From the NCBI RefSeq assembly GCF_026151205.1, contig NC_087079.1, forward strand, positions 12,700,635 through 12,764,634: a DNA stretch of 64,000 nucleotides. The letters are read 5' to 3'. The notes beneath the pieces were generated by a model. It was not told the origin of the DNA. It saw only the letters and a list, made by a program, of their open reading frames with translations, and made no database searches. The stretch comes from Bolinopsis microptera. Taxonomy: Eukaryota > Ctenophora > Tentaculata > Lobata > Bolinopsidae. This document shows, one piece after another, positions 20,429 to 31,857 of this stretch. A program made the translations under genes and the position numbers. Each line of letters begins with the position of its first letter. The first letter of the stretch is position 1.

Positions 20429-21125
20429 TCACTTAAATCTGCACCATGTAATGTGATTAGGGCTAATATGGGTAATATGTATATATAATTATATATGTGA
20501 CTAGGCTATCAACTCCGATAATCGTAACGAATAATTCGTTAAAAATGTTATCTGTTTTAAAAATATATTTTAATCGGTATAAAAACTCACCAGAAATTTC
20601 CAAAAATACTGCCACAATATGCAATACAGTGAAATTTGAAGGAAATATTAGTGGTTTTGCCTCTCCCTGTTCCAAGAAACAGTCCCCAACGTCTTCTAGT
20701 AGTAGTATGACAAACAAGGCAGATTACTTTACGTGAGCTTAAGAGGTTTGTCTGCATTTGCATCCTGCATTAACTGTAGAGCCCATGGGAGGCTGTGCAC
20801 CTCAATCGTTACCTCAATCTGTTTATCTAAATAAAATAAAAGATTTCATACCGTTACTGTCTCCAAGATTTCATACCGTTGGATAGTTTATATTTTATGA
20901 CTTTGAGTAGGTTGACTCACTATTGCCATAATATATCCATTAAAAGTCTGAGTGTAGGCTCCAATCCAGCAGTTCCATCAGTCTCCACTCTCCAGGCTTT
21001 AAAGACCACATTTCGCATTATTTCTCATTAACTTGAAAATGTTATTGATATCTAAGTTAAAAGGACACAGTGTAAACCACTGTTGAACTTGAACACTATA
21101 TTTCGTCGGTCAACTGTTTAGTCAG
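20429..21125. other. Intergenic sequence
   Basis: AT-rich; no gene recognised on either strand. Confidence 0.4.
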
Positions 21126-21517
21126 CAAGGTTGTTAAATACGTCAAATTTTCGTAAAATAATACGACGTATTCGGTTCTAATAATGAAATTGAATACGTC
21201 GTAATACGCTGTAATACGGTAATTTCTATGGATTGTTAAAATTAAACACGTCCACGAATACGCCATAATACGTCGTAATACGCTGATTTGTCAAAATTAA
21301 ACATTACAGCTGCGCGCCACCCCCATCATTGAATATCATGCATTAAAGCAGTGCAATTATTATATTTAAATTTGTAATAAAATTTCATGGATAATCCAAT
21401 AAGCAAACAATTTTTTGCGCGCACGACACACCTTTTCGTAATACGTCAATTTTCGAGGATTAATACGTATTCGTATTCTAATACGTATTCCCTCCTAATA
21501 CGTATTTAACAATCTTG
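21126..21517. mobile_element. MITE with TACG-rich subterminal repeats
   Basis: Inverted ends CAAGGTTGTTAAATACGT and ACGTATTTAACAATCTTG bound 392 bp containing many AATACG(T/C) motifs, much like the hAT-like MITE at 37187-37613. TAGTCAG occurs just outside both ends but offset by 3 bp, so the target duplication is not clean. Confidence 0.65.
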
Positions 21518-21835
21518 TAATAGTCAGGTTGAGGTGATCGCGTCAGTTTTACGTGAGTCAGTACTCAGCCACTATTATATGTCGTAACTAGAGCTGTATC
21601 TTACTAATATCATGTTTATACAGAACTCCTCGTCAGTCGTCCCCCACTATACAATGTACATTGTATACAATGTACATTGCACAGTGTACATGTCAGTGTT
21701 TACAGTTTAATACCTGATTGACTGAGTGACGGAGGACCCGAAACAGCTGGACACAGTATTGAGTACGTCAGAGCTATAGTTTTAGAATCCTCAGAGACCA
21801 CGTTGAACAGAACTGTGGTGATTTGATCAGGGATG
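21518..21835. other. Spacer between MITEs
   Basis: Contains a palindromic run of ACAATGTACATTGTATACA type near 21650-21690. Otherwise nothing recognised. Confidence 0.45.
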
Positions 21836-22094
21836 GTTGTAGGTAGGAACCGACCGGAAATCCGGCTGAATCCGGTTCCGGCCGGATATCCGGTTTCAAA
21901 ATCCGGTTCCGGTTCCGGCTCCGGCTGCAAAAAAATTAGCCGGATTTTTGCCGGATTTCAGTTTTTTTAACCGAAAAAAAATCAAAAAAATATTTTCGGC
22001 TAATAATGAACAGGGTAGCCTGAATCGTGGAAAAAAAGTTGTTTTCAGAAAAACTTTAAAAAATTTTGACTTAGAAGTTTTTCGGTCCGAGTCG

Positions 22095-22222
22095 TTCTCG
22101 AGACGTACCTCCTGTATTGAGAGCTCCCGCTTCCGAGCTCGTATTGCAAAGGGGAGGCCTGCCTTTCGAGATCACATTACCAGGGGAAACCTTGAGTCCA
22201 GAATACAGAATAGTGTATCGAG
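22095..22222. repeat. Shared module M, copy 1 (inside the hAT element)
   Basis: About 115 bp including GAGAGCTCCCGCTTCCGAGC and AAAGGGGAGGCCTGCC, nearly the same as at 31157-31262 in an unrelated-looking insertion. Confidence 0.8.
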
Positions 22223-22753
22223 GGGTAGGTGCGGACTTAGAAAAAACCGGAAAATATTTTGGGCCACCTCCCTGGGCTAGCCCCCGGCTATAATCGCAAA
22301 ATTGGCAGTATTTAATCTTCTGATTATGAAATACGAAATATGAGGGTCACGTGTTCAGGGTCTGGGTAGCTACTTAATTAGCTCATTACTGTAATCATGT
22401 GACTCAGCTCTAGACGCCAGACGGTGATTAGTACTGTACTAGACAGTGCCTGCTTACGAACAACCTTATTAAACACCTCTGGTTGTAAGTCACGTGACCC
22501 AATGATACTCAGACTTGCATGAAAAAAAGGGAATTCGCACAAACGCGCTCAATCAGGGGTCTGGCAGCATATGCCAATTAGATATCATTTCTGATTATTA
22601 CTCGTCCAGTGTCGTGACTCGTGTCTACTCGTGTTATATTGTGTCTGCTACGTACTGCTTGTTTAAGCAATGTCTAGTAGTAGATAGGAAGATTTGTAAA
22701 AAAAACTATATCTGTTCGGACGTTGAAGCCGCCCTAAGTCGAGTCGAGTAGTA

Positions 22754-22865
22754 GTAAATCTAAAACATCGTCCGTCTGGTTGTTCTACTCAGAAGAAAAT
22801 GGGATCCCTTATGCAAGGTGCAAGAAGTGCTCGATGAAGATTAGGCGTGGAAAGGAAGGAAATTT
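22754..22865 (+). pseudogene. BED zinc-finger remnant of a hAT transposase
   Basis: The frame SSVWLFYSEENGIPYARCKK followed by CSMKIRRGKEG fits the first half of a BED finger (conserved Trp, two Cys as CxxC). The His pair and everything after it is missing; the frame runs into the ATCCGG subterminal repeats. Stops lie a short way upstream, so no complete ORF remains. Confidence 0.6.
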
Positions 22866-23021
22866 TCCGGCAAAAACCGGCAAAATCCGGCTGCCTTTTA
22901 TTTCACTCTGAAACCACCGGTTCCGGTCCGGCAAAATCCGGCTTGCCGGATTTGAGATCCAAATCCGGCTGAATCCGGTCCGGCAGCCAAAACCCCAATC
23001 CGGTCGGTTCCTAGTTGTAGG

Positions 23022-23610
23022 AGTAGTGCTGTCCAGTTCTGAGTAGGCAGCTCTGAATAATTCCTGAGGGTCAGATTAATGTAGATTGTAGAAGTAACAA
23101 TTTGTTAAAATGACATACAATGATGTGGAAACTCTATAGTCACAACACCAAAATAACTCGATTTGAAATTTAAAGTAATTTAAGTGTTATTTGGTGTTAC
23201 TGTTATAACATAATATTTGATTTGAAAATTGGCAAAAGCAAAGAATTGGGTTATTTGGTGTTCATGATATTGATTCAAGAGAGCAGTTGACCAATATATT
23301 TTGGATGATACAAACAATTCATATGAAAGGTACTGGATACTGATAGGTCTAGTATAGAACCCACGGTAAACTGCTAAACATGTAATTCAATTATAATATT
23401 AATAATCTCCTGGTCTTTCGCTTATCTGTTATCTAATCTAAATTTTAATATGCTCTATTGATTCTGACATCTCGTGAAGAGATAAGGGGCCATCTACTTA
23501 GGACGTCCGCCAAAATCGCAGATTTTCAGACCACCAAAATCACGAACGCGAACTCTGCAAACTCGTTGCGAGAATAATAAAATCACAAACACTTAACATA
23601 TTGAACAGAA
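23022..23610. other. Intergenic sequence
   Basis: No gene seen. AT-rich with TTTGGTGTT words repeated around 23150-23270. Confidence 0.4.
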
Positions 23611-24048
23611 TCACAATGCTGGCAAGCATGCATTACCGTCGCCCTTATATTCACAATACTATTTACCCCCTATACTATTATATCCCCTTTATTGTTTTTC
23701 AGGCATTAAGACTCATCGAAAGTAGTTCAGCAGGTATATTCAAAACATTCTAATTCAATGTTAAAGATGACAGGAATAAGAAATAGTTATATGGAGGTTT
23801 TTAAGAAATTTGCGCAAAATACGCGCCAGCATGTTATACGAAATTAGGTAAAAAACCCAAAATCGCCATATTCAGGTGCCTTAAAAACCGTGTTAAAATT
23901 GAGTTAGAGATTTGAAACTTTGCAGGGCGTCTAGACCTTGCCCAAATCGACTGTAAACAAAATTTCATGTTTCAGCAGTATCGGCAAGTGGGTTTTCTGG
24001 AACCCCTGTTTTACAACAGATTGTCGTGAAGCATATATATATATTATA
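23611..24048 (+). repeat. Repeat unit U, copy A (left fragment)
   Basis: Matches the first ~440 bp of the ~2.1 kb unit: the end motif TCACAATGCTGGCAAGCA, the TTTACCCCC segment and ATTAAGACTCATCGAAAG, up to the ACAGATTGTCG segment. It is cut off where the inverted copy B begins. Confidence 0.8.
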
Positions 24049-24554
24049 TTTTACCAAAACCCATAATCATGGGTAGAGTGGACCGCTGCCAGTGTCTCTC
24101 TTTCCCAAACAAAAGGAAATGATATTAATTTGATTGACCGTTCTCAAATGCAAAATGATACCGAGAATGAAATCGGTCGCTCGCTTTTCCCATTCATTCA
24201 CGGCTTACGAATTGTAATAATTTTCGATTGATTACATGTCAATCAGATGCTGTAAAAATCTCTTTGGGTTGCGTTCGGGTCGATACCTAGTATTTCGGGG
24301 TAAGGGTGGTAGTTATCACTTATTGCATTAGCTGAAGTTTATTGAATCTTTATTGCCGAGTACAGCTGCCTTTGGGTAGTTCTTCTTAATCTATTACAAT
24401 TGTAAATGAATGGGAAAAGCGAGCGACCGATTTCATTCTCGGTATCATTTTGCATTTGAGAACGGTCAATCAAATTAATATCATTTCCTTTTGTTTGGGA
24501 AAGAGAGACACTGGCAGCGGTCCACTCTACCCATGATTATGGGTTTTGGTAAAA
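24049..24554. repeat. Fold-back segment F1, copy 1
   Basis: A 506-bp inverted-repeat element with arms of about 160 bp beginning ACCAAAACCCATAATCATGG. The loop holds the GGTCGATACCTAGTATTTCG segment. It is the terminal part of unit U copy B. Confidence 0.9.
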
Positions 24555-25970
24555 TATCATCTCTTTTTGATTATAATGTCAAGGTACTTTATAAAGTCGA
24601 AATATAAACTGATATCTTCATTATAATAAGGAGGAAGTTTCAACGATTTCGAAATTTTTCCTTTAAAAACATTTCCTTGTGTTTAGGTAAGCATATCGGT
24701 CCATCACTGACTGAATATACCACTTAATACTCATTCAAGTTGACATTAAATTCATATATAATGACATTAAACTGTCGTGGCAAAGCAGAATTTGTTGGAA
24801 ATCACGAATGAGCAAAATTCTCACCTTTCGCACGTGCAAACTTTGAGCGGACGTTGCATGCGCATCCAATATTGAATCGCCGTAAATTTTTGTATGTAAT
24901 TGTTTTATATATAGCTTGATAAGCATGCAAAGTTTCAAAGTATTTCAAGAAGAACTGTAATCACAACGGCACTCTAAAGTTGACAGAAAATGACGAAAAC
25001 AGCAATTTTCAGTGATTTTAGCAATTTTCTATCAATTTGGGCGTGTCCCCACGTGTGCAACTTTTCGATTTTCAACTTTAAAACTAGTCTAATGCACAAT
25101 TTATACCTATAGGAAGCAGAACTGAGCTCCACAACCCAAGGCATGGCCCAACACCAAAGAATACTAAATCGCAAAATTGACGTTTTTATAAAATAATTCT
25201 TCAAAAAAGCACAAACTTCAATGACAAATATCTTTATGAAGGAGCAAGCTAGAAAAACTTTCCGGTAGATTTTCAGAATGCTTGAACAATTATCTAAGGT
25301 AAAAATTTCCTCAGATTTTGAATAAAATTACTCCTTAATGGGTTAAAATTAATTTTAAAAGTTATTACTTTGTCAAAAATCAAGTTTTAAAAACGGTTAA
25401 CTTGATGACGTCATCAAGGGGTGTTTATGACGTCAAATAAATTTTTTATACAATGTAAACTAAAGTGTAAACAATTATTTGCAAGACCTGTGGTCGGAAA
25501 TGGCTGTATCTTTTATACTTTTGAATCTATGGACACTTAAATACAGGCTACAATTGACTGGCAAAGCGTCTATCCCTGAATATATATGTATATTTGTATA
25601 TCTGTATGTATATGTCCCGACAATCTGTCGTAAAACAGGGGTTCTAGAAAACCCATTTCCCGATGCTCCTGAAACCTGAAACTTTTTTTGCAGTCAATTT
25701 GGTCAACGTCTAGACGCCCTGAAAAATTTCAGATCTCTAACTCAATTTTAACATGGTTTTTAGGGCACCTGAATATGGCGATTTTGGGTTTTTTACCGAA
25801 TTTCGTATAACAGTGCTGGCGAGTATTTTATGCAAATTTCTTAAAAATCTGAACATAACTATTTTTTATTCCTGTCATCTTTGACATCAAATTAGAATGT
25901 TTTGAACTAAAAATAAATCTGCTGAACGACTTCCGATGAGTCTTAATGCCTGGAAAACTCCTGCCGGAGG

Positions 25971-26022
25971 CGGCGGCCTTCGGCCGCCGCCTCCGGCCGG
26001 AGTGCACGCTTCGCGTGCACAA
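25971..26022. repeat. GC-rich double hairpin
   Basis: GGAGGCGGCGGCC-TTC-GGCCGCCGCCTCC is a near-perfect 13-bp stem, followed by GTGCACGC-TTC-GCGTGCAC. The mirror copy lies at 26225-26285 in unit C. It stands out sharply from the AT-rich surroundings. Confidence 0.9.
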
Positions 26023-26130
26023 AAGAGGCTTGTAACGTGTACCAAAGGGGGTATAATAGTAAAAGGGGTATGATAGTAAAGGGGGTATAATAGTAAATGG
26101 GGAACATCACAGTGCTGGCAAGCACGAGCG

Positions 26131-28051
26131 GTGTCTTTATTGGGGGTATACTGTGTACCCCCTTTACTATTGTACCCCCTTTACTATTATAACCCCTTTG
26201 GTACTCGTCGGAAGCCTCTTTCGTGCACGCGAAGCGTGCACTCCGGCCGGAGGCGGCGGCCGAAGGCCGCCGCCTCCGGCAGGAGTTTTTCAGGCATTAA
26301 GACTCATCGGAAGTCGTTCAGCAGATTTATTTTTAGTTCAAAACATTCTAATTTGATGTCAAAGATGACAGGAATAAAAATAGTTATGTTGAGATTTTTA
26401 AGAAATTTGCATAAAATAGTAAAAATACTCGCCAGCACTGTTATACGAAATTCGGTAAAAAACCCAAAATCGCCATATTCAGGTGCCCTAAAAACCATGT
26501 TAAAATTGAGTTAGAGATCTGAAATTTTTCGGGGCGTCTAGACGTTGACCAAATCGACTGCAAAAAAAGTTTCAGGTTTCAGGAGCATCGGGAAGTGGGT
26601 TTTCTAGAACCCCTGTTTTACGATAGATTGTCGTGATACATATATACATATATATATATATATTCAGGGATAGACGCTTTGCCAGTCAATTGTAGCCTGT
26701 ATTTAATTGTCCATAGATTCAAAAGTATAAAAGATACAGCCATTTCCGACCACAGGTCTTGCAAATAATTGTTTATACTTTAGTTTACATTGTATAAAAA
26801 AATTATATGACGTCATAAACACCCCTTGATGACGTCATCAAGTTAACCGTTTTTAAAACTTGATTTTTGACAAAGTAATAACTTTTAAAATTAATTTTAA
26901 ACCATTAAGGAGTAATTTTATTCAAAATCTGAGGAAATTTTCATCTTAGATAATTGTTCAAGCATTCTGAAAATCTACCGGAAAGTTTTTCTAGCTTGCT
27001 CCTTCATAAAGATATTCGTCATTGAAGTTTGTGCTTTTTTGAAGAATTATTTTATAAAAACGTCAATTTTGCGATTTAGTATTCTTTGGTGTTGGGCCAT
27101 GCCTTGGGTTGTGGAGCTCAGTTCTGCTTCCTATAGGTATAAATTGTGCATTAGACTAGTTTTAAAGTTGAAAATCGAAAAGTTGCACACGTGGGGACAC
27201 GCCCAAATTGATAGAAAATTGCTAAAATCACTGAAAATTGCTGTTTTCGTCATTTTCTGTCAACTTTAGAGTGCCGTTGTGATTACAGTTCTTCTTAAAA
27301 TACTTTGAAACTTTGCATGCTTATCAAGCTATATATAAAACAATTACATGCAAAAATTTACGGCGATTCAATATTGGATGCGCACGCAACGTCTGCTCAA
27401 AGTTTGCACGTGCGAAAGGTGAGAATTTTGCTCATTCGTGATTTCCAACAAATTCTGCTTTGCCACGACAGTTTAATGTCATTATATATGAATTTAATGC
27501 CAACTTGAATGAGCATAAAGTGGCATATTCAGTCAGTGATCGACCGATATGCTTACCTAAACACAAGGAAATGTTTTTAAAGGAAAAATTTCGAAATTGT
27601 TGAAATCACCTCCTTATTAATATTAATGAAGTTATGAATTTACATTTCGGCTTTGTAAAGTACCCTGACATTATAATCAAAAACAGATGATATTTGACCA
27701 AAACCCATAATCATGGGTAGAGTGGAGCGCTGCCAGTGTCTCTCTTTCCCAAACAAAAGGCAATGATATCAATTTGAATGACCGTTATCAAATGCAAAAT
27801 GATACCGAGAATGAAATCGGTCGCTCGCTTTTCCCACTCATTCATGGCTTACGAATTGTAATAAGTTTCGATTTATAACATGTAATCTATTTCAATTGTA
27901 AATGAATGGGAAAAGCGAGCGACCGATTTCATTCTCGGTATCATTTTGCATTTGATAACGGTCATTCAAATTGATATCATTGCCTTTTGTTTGGGAAAGA
28001 GAGACACTGGCAGCGCTCCACTCTACCCATGATTATGGGTTTTGGTCAAAT
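26131..28051 (+). repeat. Repeat unit U, copy C
   Basis: Full unit on the plus strand, mirror image of copy B with very high identity along about 1.5 kb, ending in a shorter fold-back segment (27692-28051, 360 bp). The conserved open stretch is at 27039-27269. It has no start context or protein-family resemblance, so I treat it as part of the repeat. Confidence 0.88.
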
Positions 28052-28109
28052 AGTATACCCACAATAAATGCAACGGTCGTGCTTGCCAGCGGCAGCACTG
28101 TGATATTAT

Positions 28110-29308
28110 ATATTATGTATAGACGCTTTGGCAGTCAATTGTAGCCTACATTTAAGTGTCCGTAGATCCAAAAGTATAAACAATACAGTCATCTCGAACC
28201 ACAGGTTTTAAAGATAATCGTTTAAACTTCAGTTTACATTGTATTGAAAAATAATTTAACGTCATCATCATCACTTGATGACGTCATCAAATTAAGTGTT
28301 TTTAAAACTTGATTTTTGACAAAGTAAGAACTTTTCAAATCGATTTTACACCATTAAGGAGTAATTATATTCAAAATCTGAGGACATTTTTACCTTAGAT
28401 AATTGTTCAAGCATTCCGAAAATCTACCGGAAAAGTTTCCTACCTTGCTTCTTCATAAAGATATTTGCTATTGAAGTTAGTGCTTTTTTAAAGAATAATT
28501 TTATAAAAACACAAAAGTTCTGAATTAGTATTCTCTGGTGTTGGGCCATCCCTTGGGTTGTGGAGCTCAATTTTGCTTCTTAAAGGTGTAAATTGTGTTA
28601 TAGGTTTTTAAGTTTTAAAGTTAAAAATCGAAAAGTTGCACACGTGGGGACACGCCCAAATTGATTTAAAATAGCTAAAATCACTAAAAATTTTGATTTT
28701 CACGATTTTTATCAACTTTGGAGTCCCGTTGTGATCCAAGTTCTTTTTGAAATCTTTTGAAACTTTGCATGCTTATCAAACTATATATTAAATACCACTA
28801 TGCAAAAATTTACGGTCATTCAATATTGTATGCGCACGCTACGTCCGCTCAAAGTTTGCACGTGCGAAAGGTGAGAATTTTGCGCATTCGTGATTTCGAA
28901 TATATTCTGCTTTCCACGATATTTAAATGGCATTATATATGAATTTAATGCCAACTTGAATGAGTAAAAAGTGCCATATTCAGTCGGTTATCGACAGATA
29001 TACCTACCTAAACACAAGGAAACGTTTTCAAAGGCAGAATTTCGAAATCGTTGAAATTACCTCCTTATTAATGAAGTTTCGACTGTGTAAATTATCCTGA
29101 CATTATAATCAAAAAGAGATTATATTTAATAAGCTTTATTACAATTCGTAAGCCGTGAATGAATGGGAAAAGCGAGCGACCGATTTCATTCTCGGTATCA
29201 ATTTGCATTAGCGGACGGTTCCTCAAATTAATATCATTTCCTTTTGTTTGGAAAAGAGAGACACTGGCAGCGGTACACTCTACCCATGATTATGGGTTTT
29301 GGTCAAAT
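28110..29308 (+). repeat. Repeat unit U, copy D (diverged, partial)
   Basis: Matches the central kilobase of unit U with many substitutions (starts TATAGACGCTTTGGCAGTCA) and ends with only the right arm of the fold-back segment (about 29133-29308). Older than B and C by its divergence. Confidence 0.8.
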
Positions 29309-29423
29309 TCCCCTCTACAAATTGTAATAAAAACAATAAACAACGCAGCTCAATGCTTTAACTTCGCATGCCAAAACAAATCATCATAAACAACGTCGCA
29401 TTTCTGATAATTACATAACCAAT

Positions 29424-30650
29424 CTAAATCTGAGCCTCAAGAGCTACTTTATCGTACACGGTAATGTCCCGTATAACTCTGAACCCCACACAGTTCAAAT
29501 GAGACTCCGCCAACAGTACCACAGGTACCAAAACATCAGAGAGGTCCTGTTTCCGATTACCTACTAGTGTCCATCTTATGGCCATGGTGAAGCTCTCTGA
29601 CACTTGATCCGAGTTTTTGAACTCTCTCTCCAGCTCCAGTTGAAGGTTTACATCTGTAGGTTCAGGGTATCTCCAAGCGTTTGGAACAGCCCCGTTTGAT
29701 AAGATCTTTCTTTTGTCATGCCCTGGTTTGACAATGACCCAGTCTAAGGACATGGCAACTTGTTGACCCTGCTCGTTTCCTAGAATAAATGTGTCGTACA
29801 GGGTGGTCAGCTCTCTCCACCCTGTTAAATCAGTGCCGTTAATTGTTTGGGGAGACTCAAACCGGGCGTGAGGGTGGTAAACGTGTCCTATCAGTTCCTG
29901 AAACCTATCACGTGATTCCATTCCTTCAGGTCCCCAGACTTTACGGTACAGTTCAGCAACCCTCTGTCCTATGTACTGGTAGATAGGCCTCACAGCTGGC
30001 CTGATATTGTGCAGGTTAATGCTGATATTCCCTTCCAAAGTCCCCTCCATCTGTACCCGTTGGAACTCTTCAGCCAACCAACTGAGATGACAAGAGCCAC
30101 TCTTCTCTGGGTCGAGTTTCTCCTGCCTCCACGTCTTAGCCCACCTCTTAGCCACCTCCTCACCACACACCCCCAGCTGTTCGTACAGACTCTTGTTATC
30201 CCTGACCAGCCACTCCCTCACTATCACCCCATCCTTCATAACACAGTGCGCTATAACCCAGATCCGGGCCTGCTTGAGATGGGACGCAGCACTGAACTCT
30301 CCCTCTTTCTCCTCCTCCGTGTGGTGATACGTCATCTTAGTGCTGATGAGGTGAGATGAATGGTATCCAGTAGTGTTGTTCCCGTTCCACACCACATCAG
30401 CAGGGTACAGGCTTCTGTCTGGGAAGCTTTTCAGGGTTTTTGAGGTGTTCTGCACCACAATCTCTCCCCCTTCACAGTTACCTGACAAGGTGAAGATAGG
30501 ACAGGTATCACTGTAGGTGTCCCTGATAAAGTCAACGTTCCCTTGCTCCCATATCCGGTAGGTTATGTCCTCAATGAAGTCCTCAGTGTCAGTCCATCGT
30601 GGAGCATACCCTTCCGAGGGGTCGAAGTGTTCTAACACCGGCGTAGCCAT
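29424..30650 (-). CDS. SnoaL/NTF2-like protein with two related halves, bacterial-looking
   Basis: Intronless 408-residue ORF from ATG 30650. Two NTF2/SnoaL-like cone-fold regions are seen. The first is about residues 22-165: FIEDITYRIWEQGNVDFIRD, then DRSLYPADVVWNGNN and a KDGVIVREWLVRDN end strand. The second is about 245-395: ELIGHVYHPHARFESP, LTTLYDTFILG, then FTMAIRWTLVGNR. This is the layout of bacterial nuclear-transport-factor-2-family proteins related to polyketide cyclase SnoaL, whose substrates are mostly unknown. There is no signal peptide or membrane segment. The gene sits between repeat unit D (115 bp past its stop) and the 31-33 kb duplication. Lack of introns plus bacterial-type architecture suggests horizontal transfer, unproven. 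The substrate cannot be stated. Confidence 0.78.
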   Translation of the reverse strand: MATPVLEHFDPSEGYAPRWTDTEDFIEDITYRIWEQGNVDFIRDTYSDTCPIFTLSGNCEGGEIVVQNTSKTLKSFPDRSLYPADVVWNGNNTTGYHSSHLISTKMTYHHTEEEKEGEFSAASHLKQARIWVIAHCVMKDGVIVREWLVRDNKSLYEQLGVCGEEVAKRWAKTWRQEKLDPEKSGSCHLSWLAEEFQRVQMEGTLEGNISINLHNIRPAVRPIYQYIGQRVAELYRKVWGPEGMESRDRFQELIGHVYHPHARFESPQTINGTDLTGWRELTTLYDTFILGNEQGQQVAMSLDWVIVKPGHDKRKILSNGAVPNAWRYPEPTDVNLQLELEREFKNSDQVSESFTMAIRWTLVGNRKQDLSDVLVPVVLLAESHLNCVGFRVIRDITVYDKVALEAQI

Positions 30651-30947
30651 AATCTTCACAATTGTAGACTGTAGAGGTTACAATCATCACTTGCAATTCA
30701 GAATAGGAAAATAATAATAGTGACAGATGAAGATTGCAGAATGCTTTTAGTTTTATATATAATTGAAAATAAAGAGTTGTGGAAATCAGGTTGAGGTACG
30801 ACTACAAGTAAATGCAGGTATTATAATTATATTAACGAGAACTCTGCGCAAAATGGAGTAATGAAGATTGGAGTATTTTTGCCCCTGCAACGCAAACCTG
30901 CGTGGTCACTTTTAGTTCTTGCCACGTGGGGTAGCCAGCCGTGACCG
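30651..30947. other. Upstream of the SnoaL-like gene
   Basis: Presumed promoter and 5' UTR; AT-rich. No motif I can assign. Confidence 0.35.
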
Positions 30948-31156
30948 GGACAAAGTAATTCAATCAAATATTCTTTCCAGGAAAATTCACTGATTTTTAA
31001 AGCTCACTGAAAGGCACATACCTACTTTTTATCAAGTTATTAAAGATTATGTGCGTGTTCGATAAATCTCTGACGACAAAGTTAATTAATTAATATTTCA
31101 AAGGTGCTCGTTTCATAGTTCATGAGCTGATAAAAGATAAAAATTGCAATCGATAC

Positions 31157-31262
31157 GTATCTTCTGTATCGAGAGCTCCCGCTTCCGAGCTCGTGTTGCA
31201 AAGGGGAGGCCTGCCTTCCGAAATCACATTACCAGGGGGAGCTCTCGAGTCCAAAATTGTGT
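31157..31262. repeat. Shared module M, copy 2
   Basis: Same ~105-115 bp module as inside the hAT element at 22095-22222, including GAGAGCTCCCGCTTCCGAGC. Confidence 0.8.
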
Positions 31263-31264
31263 CA

Positions 31265-31857
31265 TAGAATGGTCGCCCGACCTACCTCCGACCGGCGCCC
31301 GACCGACCTCCGACCGGCGCCTGACCGACCTCTGACCGACCTCCGACCGGCGCCCGACCGACCTCCGACCGACCTCCGACCGACCTCCGGCCGACCTCCG
31401 ACCGACCTCCAACCGACCTCCGACCGACCTTCGACCGAGCTCCGACCGACCTCCGACCGACCTCCGACCGGCGCCCGACCGACCGACCACCGACCACCGA
31501 CTGACATCCGACCGACCTCTGACCGACCTCCGACCAACCTCCGACCGGCGCCCGACCGACCTCCGACCGACCTTCGTCCGACCTCCGACCGACCTCCGAC
31601 CGGCGCCCGACCGGCGCCCGATCGACCTCCGACCAACCTCCGACCAACCTCCGACTAACCTCCGACCGGCGTTCACCTACCGCCGACCGACCTCCGACCG
31701 ACCTCCGACCGACCTCCGACCGACCTCCGACCGGCGCCCGACCGGCGCCCGATCGACCTCCGACCAACCTCCGACCGGCGTTCACCTATACCGCCGACCT
31801 ACCGCCGACCGACCTCCGACCGACCTCCGACCGACCTCCGACCGACCTCCGACCGAC
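31265..31857. repeat. GC-rich 11-bp minisatellite (CCGACCGACCT)
   Basis: About 50 units of CCGACCGACCT and the variant CGACCGGCGCC, plus a larger internal duplication ending GGCGTTCACCTA. It stays open on both strands through repetition only; the Arg/Gly/Ser-rich or Pro/Thr/Asp-rich translations are not evidence of a protein. Confidence 0.95.

Larger units (their letters stand above)
21836..23021 (+). mobile_element. hAT-family element, internally deleted
   Basis: The element 21844-23013 has ends TAGGAACCGACCGGA and an 8-bp target duplication GTTGTAGG (21836-21843, 23014-23021), the hAT signature. Subterminal regions are dense in ATCCGG motifs, probable transposase-binding sites. Inside are a BED-finger remnant (22745-22865) and a 115-bp module shared with 31157-31262. 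The rest of the transposase is absent. Confidence 0.85.
24049..26130 (-). repeat. Repeat unit U, copy B (inverted)
   Basis: Full unit on the minus strand. Reading leftward from 26130: the end motif CAGTGCTGGCAAGCA, the TATTATACCCCCTTT segment, a GC-rich hairpin block (25971-26022), the ATTAAGACTCATCGG segment, a 1-kb central part, and a fold-back segment at 24049-24554. It lies head to head with copy C. A 76-codon open stretch (24974-25204, minus) is repeated in the other copies. Confidence 0.88.

Noticed and set aside
31224-31785. Arg/Gly-rich and Pro/Asp-rich ORFs of 124-167 codons on both strands
   Set aside because: Translations of the 11-bp GC-rich satellite; open on both strands through repetition.
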